Assembly (NCBI GenBank): GCA_946411385.1
Contig: CAMKDV010000001.1
Span: 242,224 to 306,223, forward strand
Origin: an uncultured Bacteroidales bacterium
GTDB taxonomy: Bacteria; Bacteroidota; Bacteroidia; Bacteroidales; Paludibacteraceae
DNA length: 64,000 bases
Direction: 5' to 3'
The first letter of the stretch is position 1, and every line of letters begins with the position of its first letter. The translations under genes and the position numbers were made by a program. Shown here piece by piece: positions 58,518 to 64,000 of this stretch. The notes below the pieces were generated by a model. The model ran no database searches. It was given only the letters and a program-made list of their open reading frames with translations, and was not told the DNA's origin.

Positions 58518-61328
58518 ATGATTACTCCCACACTACAGCAGAAAGCCGCAAAGGAATTTGCAGAACGATGGAAAGGCAAAGGCTACGAGAAAGGCGAGAG
58601 TCAGATCTTCTGGAGCACTCTCCTCACCGAAGTGTTCGGCGTGGAGCATGTCGACTCGTTCTTGCTCTATGAGCAGCAAGTCCACCTCGACCACACCTCT
58701 TTCATCGACGGCTTTATCCCGTCCACCAAAGTGATGATTGAGCAGAAATCCCTGGGCAAAGACCTTGGCGCACCTATCCGCCAATCCGACGGCACTTCCC
58801 TCAATCCCTTCCAGCAGGCCAAACGCTATGCTGCCGAACTGCCTTACAGCCAGCGCCCGCGATGGATCGTCACATGCAATTTCGCCGAGTTCTGGGTCTA
58901 TGATATGGAGCAGCCCAACGGCGAACCGCAGAAGATCCTCCTCGCCAACCTCGAGAAGGAATACTACCGCTTGCAGTTCCTCGTCGACGAAGGCAACGAA
59001 CATCTCAAGCGCGAGATGGAAGTCAGCGTCAAAGCCGGCGAGTTGGTAGGGCGTATCTACGACAAACTCCTCGAACAGTACATCGACCCCAACTCCCCCG
59101 AGACGCTCCGTTCGCTCAATATCCTCTGCGTGCGACTCGTGTTCTGCCTCTATGCCGAAGATGCCGGGCTCTTCAGCAGCCGAACAGCTTTCCACGACTA
59201 TCTGGTCAAGTACGGAGCCACCGATTTCCGCCGTGCGCTCATGGATCTGTTCGTGGTGCTCGATACGCCCATTGCCGGTCGCGACCCGTATATGGAGCCG
59301 GATATAGCTGCTTTCCCGTATGTCAACGGCGGGCTGTTCAGCGAGGAGAAGATCATCGTGCCGCGTTTCACCGACGAACTCAAAGAACTGCTCCTCGCCA
59401 AAGCCTCCGATGATTTCGATTGGAGTGAGATCAGTCCTACTATCTTCGGTGCGGTCTTCGAATCAACCCTCAACCCCGAGACGCGTCGCAGCGGTGGTAT
59501 GCATTATACCTCCATCGAGAACATCCACAAGGTCATCGACCCTCTGTTCCTCAACGACCTGAACAAAGAGTTCGCACAGATCCTCGATATCAAACAAACC
59601 GCTGCGCGCAAGCAGGCCTTGCATGTCTTCCAAGACAAACTGGCAAGCCTCACCTTTTTCGACCCAGCTTGCGGTAGTGGTAATTTCCTCACGGAAACTT
59701 TCCTCTCCCTCCGTCGCCTCGAAAACAAGGTCATACAGGCTATGTTCGGCGGAGAGAATGTCCTCACTTTCGACATCCTCATCAAGGTCAATATCGCGCA
59801 GTTCTATGGCATCGAGATCAACGATTTCGCTTGTACCGTCGCCAAGACTGCCCTCTGGATTGCCGAGAGCCAGACGCTCAAAGAGACATCAGCTATTGCC
59901 GGTCGCCCGATGGATTTCCTCCCGCTCAAGACCAACGCCTATATCCACGAAGGCAACGCTCTCCGCATCGATTGGTCATCGCTCTTTATGAATCCGCCAA
60001 GTTTGGCGGATCAACCATCGCGCTTCCCCAACTACATCATGGGCAATCCACCGTTTGTAGGAGCACGAATGAAAAATGCAGAACAAGCAGATGATGTCTT
60101 ATCTGTTTTTGGCGCCAAATGGAAAAATTGGGGTAATCTGGACTATGTTTGTTGTTGGTACAAAAAAGCCGCTGATATGATGAAGGATAATTCTCTTATT
60201 AGAGCTGCTTTTGTTTCCACTAACTCTATCACCCAAGGTGAGCAGGTAGCTATTCTATGGAAACCCCTCTTTGAGCAATACGGCATCCAATTCGATTTTG
60301 CCTATCGCACTTTCCGCTGGGATAGTGAGGCGGATATCAAAGCTCATGTCCATTGTGTCATTATCGGTTTCTCTGTAAAATGTTCTGTTCTCGACGGTAT
60401 TCCGTCGAGCAAGAAAATCTATCTCTCCGACAGCCAAGTCATATCCGCTTCCAACATCAATGGATATTTGGTTGACGCTCCGGATGTATGGATAGAGAGC
60501 CGTAATAAGCCATTGTGTGATGCCCCTGAAATAGGAATTGGCAATAAGCCTATTGATGGCGGTAATTATTTGTTTACTGAAGAAGAGATGCGCGCATTTA
60601 TCGCGAAAGAACCCAAGAGTGCTGCATATTTCCATCCGTTTTATGGAGCATATGAATTTATAAATCAAAAGCCTCGCTATTGTTTGTATTTGGGTAATTG
60701 TTCTCCTTCCGAGTTACGTTCTATGCCTTTAGGTTATGAGCGCGTAATGAACGTTCGCGAATACCGTTTGCAAAGCCCAAGTGCTGGAACGAGAAAGATT
60801 GCGGATACTCCAACGCATTTCCATGTTGAGAATATGCCAAAAGGTTCATATATCGTTATTCCGCAAGTATCATCGCAAAGACGTAGATATATTCCGATGG
60901 GGTATATGGATGATGGAGTACTTTGCAGTGACAAAGTGCGTATTATGCCAGGTGGTAAGTTATATCATTTCGGCATATTAGAGAGTAACATACATATGGC
61001 GTGGATGAGAACTATATGTTGCCGTCTAAAGAGTGATTATAGTTATACTATAAATGATGTCTACAACAACTTCCCGTGGCCCACACCTACCGACGAGCAA
61101 AAGGCGCGCATTGAGCTAACCGCCCAAGCCATCCTCGATGCCCGAGCCAAGTTCCCCGATTGCTCCCTCGCCGACCTCTACGATGAAGTCACCATGCCAC
61201 CCGAACTCCGCCGTGCCCACCAGGACAACGATCGTGCCGTCATGGCCGCTTATGGCTTCTCTACCAAAACAACCGAAAGCGAGTGTGTAGCTAAACTATT
61301 TGAAATGTACCAAGCACTAACAAAGTAA
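58518..61328 (+). CDS. MmeI-like type IIL restriction-modification enzyme
   Basis: A 936-residue single-chain restriction-modification protein. The nuclease motif D64-x10-E75-x-K77 (IDGFIPSTKVMIEQKS) is at the N-terminus. A helical linker follows, then an N6-adenine methyltransferase with motif I FFDPACGSGNF (about 381) and motif IV NPPF (about 510), and a C-terminal target-recognition domain (about 620-850). In MmeI relatives one specificity domain serves both cutting and methylation. The recognition domain (roughly 60050-61070) is AT-rich with different codon use, while its flanks are GC-rich, so this part has probably been swapped in by recombination. It has its own promoter and is followed 22 nt later by an unknown gene. 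Confidence 0.85.
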   Translation: MITPTLQQKAAKEFAERWKGKGYEKGESQIFWSTLLTEVFGVEHVDSFLLYEQQVHLDHTSFIDGFIPSTKVMIEQKSLGKDLGAPIRQSDGTSLNPFQQAKRYAAELPYSQRPRWIVTCNFAEFWVYDMEQPNGEPQKILLANLEKEYYRLQFLVDEGNEHLKREMEVSVKAGELVGRIYDKLLEQYIDPNSPETLRSLNILCVRLVFCLYAEDAGLFSSRTAFHDYLVKYGATDFRRALMDLFVVLDTPIAGRDPYMEPDIAAFPYVNGGLFSEEKIIVPRFTDELKELLLAKASDDFDWSEISPTIFGAVFESTLNPETRRSGGMHYTSIENIHKVIDPLFLNDLNKEFAQILDIKQTAARKQALHVFQDKLASLTFFDPACGSGNFLTETFLSLRRLENKVIQAMFGGENVLTFDILIKVNIAQFYGIEINDFACTVAKTALWIAESQTLKETSAIAGRPMDFLPLKTNAYIHEGNALRIDWSSLFMNPPSLADQPSRFPNYIMGNPPFVGARMKNAEQADDVLSVFGAKWKNWGNLDYVCCWYKKAADMMKDNSLIRAAFVSTNSITQGEQVAILWKPLFEQYGIQFDFAYRTFRWDSEADIKAHVHCVIIGFSVKCSVLDGIPSSKKIYLSDSQVISASNINGYLVDAPDVWIESRNKPLCDAPEIGIGNKPIDGGNYLFTEEEMRAFIAKEPKSAAYFHPFYGAYEFINQKPRYCLYLGNCSPSELRSMPLGYERVMNVREYRLQSPSAGTRKIADTPTHFHVENMPKGSYIVIPQVSSQRRRYIPMGYMDDGVLCSDKVRIMPGGKLYHFGILESNIHMAWMRTICCRLKSDYSYTINDVYNNFPWPTPTDEQKARIELTAQAILDARAKFPDCSLADLYDEVTMPPELRRAHQDNDRAVMAAYGFSTKTTESECVAKLFEMYQALTK

Positions 61329-61350
61329 AACTCATCCAAAACAATCAATA

Positions 61351-62793
61351 ATGGAATTTATATATACACTTTTCGATGGTAAGATTAGAGGCGTAGCAGC
61401 GACTATCATCAAAGCAGTTATCGACAAGAATATTGACGTGCATTATGTTTTTTCCGAGCAATTTACTGATGACATAGAAAAACATTTTGAGGCGTATAAT
61501 GACATTTATCATATATTACTTGAAGATTGGTTATATTCTCTCGACTTCATTAGTCAAGTGCCAAGTGCAGAGCGCGAACAAGCATTTGGCACAATTACAC
61601 ATAATGGGATAACTTTTGATGGTAGCGACATAGCTGCTAACTGCATTGCCAATATATTCAATGGAAATTATGTTGATGCGGAAATAGCACTTGGTCAATC
61701 TATCGGATATGAACTTTTTCCCAACATTTTGAAACATCCCGAGTTCTTTTTCTTGGGTAATGGATATAAATTATATTCTTCCATTCAGAAAAAGTCTTAT
61801 TCATTCGACGCTTTAGCAGATTTAAGCATACCTACTCCACAAAATCCATCAGTATATATTGTTGTATTTGATGGCGCTACTAATTTAATGGCTCTCTTTT
61901 CGAATGATGCTCATAACCGTCGTAATGATTATTTTTGCTATGGTTTTGCGGCTTCTTTGATAAATGCAACATTGATGGATGCTCTTCATCGAAATGCATA
62001 TACGTATAATTTTATGGACATGAAAGAGGTTCAGGAACTATTGGAAAAAGATGCAATATGGATGAAGGAAGTTTGCGTGACAGAGGAGTTACCCATATTA
62101 CTATGCGAACCCGGTAAAAAAATAGTGCAGGCGTATATGCCCCAAGCGATTGTTGCATTGAGCAAATTCTTATCATACAACGACATTAACTTCGATGATG
62201 AAGACCCTATGTACGTCTTGCGGAAAATGTACGAAATCGAATGCAAAGAGGGTGGTATGCCGATTAAGTCGGAGTTATGGCAACTGTTCACGCCGCAACA
62301 ACAGCAGAAATTTCTTGATTACTATAACTATTTCATCAATTATCTCCGCAACGAATGCGGCATAGAAAAGGAAGCCCGGGAACTGCCAACTACAACCAAC
62401 GACAAAACACCCGAATCTACCAAACCGCGTGGACCGAAAGTGCAATATCTCTTTGCAGACATTAATCGCAATGAGGCTATTGATCGTACCCGACAAGAGG
62501 CGGAGCGTCTAATGCGATATATAGCCGACCATCACATGGGCAACATGCATCTCGATAGCACCAACTCTAACCAACTGAACCTGTTGGTGGCATGTTTCTA
62601 CTACGAGTGGCGCAAACGGGGATGGGTTAATCCGCTGCCGCAAGGGGCTGCCATACATCGCTTCCTGACGGAGCGATGCAACCTGCTGTGTGATGTAATG
62701 CCAAAAGCTTATGCCAGAACTATAGCCGACCTCATCAAAGGCAATCACAAAGATTACAATATTGTCGAAGATTTACGCTCCTATTTCAGTTAG
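61351..62793 (+). CDS. Unknown protein accompanying the MmeI-like gene
   Basis: A 480-residue soluble protein. The N-terminal ~300 residues are AT-rich in codons and not recognised. The C-terminal ~120 residues, after a Thr/Pro linker (LPTTTNDKTPESTKPRG), read LFADINRNEAIDRTRQEAER, MHLDSTNSNQLNLLVACFYY and AAIHRFLTERCNLLCDVM, a domain type seen in small Bacteroidales mobile-element proteins of unknown role. It is 22 nt downstream of the MmeI-like gene and ends before a strong terminator, so the two genes form a unit. A helper or anti-phage accessory role is possible but unproven. Confidence 0.6.
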   Translation: MEFIYTLFDGKIRGVAATIIKAVIDKNIDVHYVFSEQFTDDIEKHFEAYNDIYHILLEDWLYSLDFISQVPSAEREQAFGTITHNGITFDGSDIAANCIANIFNGNYVDAEIALGQSIGYELFPNILKHPEFFFLGNGYKLYSSIQKKSYSFDALADLSIPTPQNPSVYIVVFDGATNLMALFSNDAHNRRNDYFCYGFAASLINATLMDALHRNAYTYNFMDMKEVQELLEKDAIWMKEVCVTEELPILLCEPGKKIVQAYMPQAIVALSKFLSYNDINFDDEDPMYVLRKMYEIECKEGGMPIKSELWQLFTPQQQQKFLDYYNYFINYLRNECGIEKEARELPTTTNDKTPESTKPRGPKVQYLFADINRNEAIDRTRQEAERLMRYIADHHMGNMHLDSTNSNQLNLLVACFYYEWRKRGWVNPLPQGAAIHRFLTERCNLLCDVMPKAYARTIADLIKGNHKDYNIVEDLRSYFS

Positions 62794-62850
62794 ACAATTA
62801 GGAACTATACGAACTAAATAAATTTTCTCATTTCCCGCTTTTATATGTAT

Positions 62851-62887
62851 AGACGGGCTATCCGAAAGGATGGCTCGTCTTTTTTTC
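62851..62887 (+). terminator. Strong rho-independent terminator of the MmeI-like operon
   Basis: A 13-bp stem with two G-T pairs (AGACGGGCTATCC 62851-62863), loop GAAA, and the matching arm 62868-62880, followed by TTTTTTT. It lies 58 nt after the stop of the unknown gene. Confidence 0.9.
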
Positions 62888-62941
62888 GCTCCTAATTCAA
62901 TACGATTATTAGGTGCTTTATGCACTCCTTTATATTTTTCC

Positions 62942-62949
62942 TACCTTTG
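62942..62949 (+). promoter_or_regulatory. -7 box (TACCTTTG) and structured leader
   Basis: TACCTTTG at 62942-62949; the -33 region is weak. The ~60-nt leader has possible pairing of TCGGA (about 62959) with TCCGA near 63000 and a TCAGC/GCTGA hairpin inside. It precedes the ATG at 63018. Confidence 0.5.
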
Positions 62950-63017
62950 CATCGTTTTTCGGAACACCCGCTCAGCAACGTCGCTGAATGGCTTAACCCT
63001 CCGAAAGACGATGCTTT

Positions 63018-63221
63018 ATGAAAACAACAGATTTTTCGGTCATCGACCAAAAGTTCAGCACCATGCTGATCCATCACGAGAGAAATGAACGCATCCACAC
63101 CCTGCGTGTAGTTCACACGTCGGCTTGTTCCTTTATATGCATCAAAAGGAACAAGCCTACACAAAAAAGGAACAAGTTGAAATTTCATACAGCGCATAAT
63201 ATCAAGATGTTACATTTTTAG
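63018..63221 (+). CDS. Small doubtful gene, possibly interrupted by a hairpin element
   Basis: The frame starts MKTTDFSVIDQKFSTMLIHH and runs 67 codons. The first ~35 residues look protein-like; the remainder is coded by a 13-bp palindrome and A-rich sequence. It may be a real short peptide or an old gene truncated by the hairpin element at 63122. No family is recognised. A -7 promoter box lies upstream. Confidence 0.3.
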   Translation: MKTTDFSVIDQKFSTMLIHHERNERIHTLRVVHTSACSFICIKRNKPTQKRNKLKFHTAHNIKMLHF

Positions 63222-63256
63222 CTTGTTCCTTTTTATGCACCAAAAGGAACAAGCTC
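63122..63256. repeat. Two long perfect hairpins with the same arms
   Basis: Hairpin 1: 13-bp stem with arm GGCTTGTTCCTTT at 63122-63134, 10-nt loop, partner arm 63145-63157. Hairpin 2: 14-bp stem with arm AGCTTGTTCCTTTT at 63221-63234, 8-nt loop, partner arm 63243-63256. Both have the loop core ATGCA. A third lone arm (AAAAAGGAACAAG) lies at ~63164-63176. They resemble REP-type palindromes; no T-run follows, so terminators are unlikely. Confidence 0.8.
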
Positions 63257-63347
63257 CATACATCGGTTCTGTTCGTGCGGTTAAGTCCGCACGCATCGCC
63301 GAACGCGAGTGTTATGCGCCCCCGATTTCATGAGCGGGTCTCTGCAT

Positions 63348-63413
63348 CCTAATGCATCGACCAATCTTGGGCGATTAATGATCCCCCTAATGCATCGACC
63401 AATCTTGGGCGAT
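63348..63413. repeat. 28-bp direct repeat, two copies 38 bp apart
   Basis: CCTAATGCATCGACCAATCT followed by TGGGCGAT appears identically at 63348-63375 and 63386-63413, separated by 10 bp. It lies in a non-coding stretch between the hairpins and the heptamer region. Confidence 0.85.
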
Positions 63414-63460
63414 CAAAATCGCAAAAAGAAAAAGAACCAAAAAGAAAAAAGAAAATACCT

Positions 63461-63522
63461 GCTGATTGCTAATTGCTAAATATATTTAGCTTAGTAGCGG
63501 TGTTCAGCAATTAGCAATTGGC
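63461..63522. repeat. Facing heptamer arrays forming a hairpin
   Basis: GCTGATT, GCTAATT, GCTAAAT (63461-63481) face CAGCAATTAGCAATTGGC (63505-63522), so the two arrays can pair over ~17 bp with a few mismatches. It is ~30-90 nt upstream of the last complete gene. Confidence 0.7.
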
Positions 63523-63550
63523 TGTATTTTTAATTAAATTATTTATTTCT

Positions 63551-63901
63551 ATGAATTACAATCAATTATACGCAGAATTTTGCAATAAGTTCTGGATATA
63601 CTTCCTCGGGATGGAATCCGCCCAAGGTCGCAAAACGGCTACGTTTGGCAAGTGGACAGCCCGCATTCCGGCAGCGCGCAAAGCCATGCTGCAATTTCTC
63701 AATGAGCATGGAGCGCCAGACAAAAGTCCGCTTTTCTGGGTCCAAGACTTCCCCGAACCTGTCCCCACGGACTACAACGGCAAGAACATCCCCACCGACC
63801 AAGAGCTGTTCATTGCCCTGTACAACGGCAAAGCCGGCATCTACACCCGCCAGGATGCCGAAGATTTTGAAATGACCATCAAAAATAGATTTGAATTATG
63901 A
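63551..63901 (+). CDS. Hypothetical protein, first gene of an operon at the window edge
   Basis: A 116-residue soluble protein starting MNYNQLYAEFCNKFWIYFLG. Landmarks: GRKTATFGKWTARIPAARKA, SPLFWVQDFPEPVP, ELFIALYNGKAGIYTRQDA. No family is recognised. The ATG at 63551 is preferred over an upstream in-frame codon inside the repeat region. Its stop overlaps the next start (ATGA). Confidence 0.6.
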   Translation: MNYNQLYAEFCNKFWIYFLGMESAQGRKTATFGKWTARIPAARKAMLQFLNEHGAPDKSPLFWVQDFPEPVPTDYNGKNIPTDQELFIALYNGKAGIYTRQDAEDFEMTIKNRFEL

Positions 63902-64000
63902 CACCCGAACAATTTGCACAAACCTACCTCCAATACGAGGCAAACATCAAGAAGGTTCTCAACAGCCGCCACATCTACGACGAGGATCTTCTCCACGATA
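63898..64000 (+). CDS. Start of a gene cut by the window edge
   Basis: Opens MTPEQFAQTYLQYEANIKKV, then LNSRHIYDEDLLHD, and runs off the window. The ending HIYDEDLLHD recalls the start of a sigma-70 region 2 helix, but 34 residues cannot prove that. It overlaps the preceding gene by ATGA. Confidence 0.5.
   Translation, partial: MTPEQFAQTYLQYEANIKKVLNSRHIYDEDLLHD

Noticed and set aside
63122..63256. The paired hairpins as rho-independent terminators
   Set aside because: No T-run follows either hairpin on either strand, and the real terminator of the upstream operon lies at 62851-62887.
63348..63413. 28-bp direct repeat as a CRISPR array
   Set aside because: Only two copies, a 10-bp gap far too short for a spacer, and no cas genes.

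Overview
This is a chromosomal segment from a member of the Bacteroidota, most likely order Bacteroidales. Evidence: at least ten promoters carry the Bacteroidota signature (TTTG near -33, then TAnnTTTG near -7, nearly always separated by exactly 20 nt). The gene content agrees: gldD, porQ, a type IX secretion (T9SS) substrate, a GH133/GT4/GH57 glycogen locus, and the cytochrome b plus flavoprotein pair of a Bacteroides-type fumarate reductase. Core genes are fairly GC-rich. Two stretches are clearly AT-rich and look acquired: about 15.5-22.5 kb, and parts of 60.0-62.3 kb. No tRNA, rRNA or CRISPR array was found.

Layout. 0-3.5 kb: a YhcG-type PDDEXK nuclease, an ORF6N-domain protein with a tandem-repeat region upstream of its promoter, and gldD. 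3.5-13.5 kb: a forward run with mannose-1-phosphate guanylyltransferase, glycogen debranching enzyme, glycogen-synthase-like GT4, a GH57 protein with altered catalytic motifs, a putative porin and a ClpA/ClpC-type unfoldase. 13.5-15.5 kb: a membrane-bound TPR/HTH sensor-regulator and a tiny membrane protein. 15.5-22.5 kb: an AT-rich, all-reverse-strand defence-like island holding a possible nuclease-gene remnant, an uncharacterised three-gene set (a 58-residue membrane protein overlapping an LPO_1073/Vpar_1526-like gene, followed by an unknown helical protein), a Bpu10I-like restriction endonuclease with a C5 methyltransferase, a truncated GIY-YIG remnant, and an ASCH/GNAT gene pair. 22.8-24.4 kb: two copies of a 278-bp non-coding transposable element, each with terminal inverted repeats and a 9-bp target duplication.

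24.6-45.3 kb is mostly core and envelope genes: a SUMF1-domain protein, an outer-membrane barrel, hflX, mdh, a PspC/PadR cluster, a flavodoxin-like reductase, a BamA-like barrel, a DUF819 permease, plsC, tig, aroB, a small secreted 11-residue-repeat protein, a second TPR/HTH sensor, a serpin lipoprotein and three unknown lipoproteins. 45.4-54.2 kb is a reverse-strand run led by porQ: porQ, cmk, ispH, pfkA, a large T9SS-exported IgGFc-binding-like protein and a barrel protein. 54.4-57.4 kb holds the fumarate reductase cytochrome b and flavoprotein genes with no iron-sulfur subunit gene next to them. 58.5-62.8 kb is an MmeI-like type IIL restriction-modification gene with an unknown partner, ended by a strong terminator. 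The last kilobase holds hairpin repeats and the start of another small operon.

The most unusual feature is a scattered family of degenerate 7-bp tandem repeats (heptamer arrays). They lie between genes and also in frame inside conserved housekeeping genes (clp, hflX, ispH, cmk), where they add low-complexity residues at places these families normally lack. The transposable element pair and the three-gene AT-rich set around the LPO_1073-like gene are the other leading candidates for undescribed biology.
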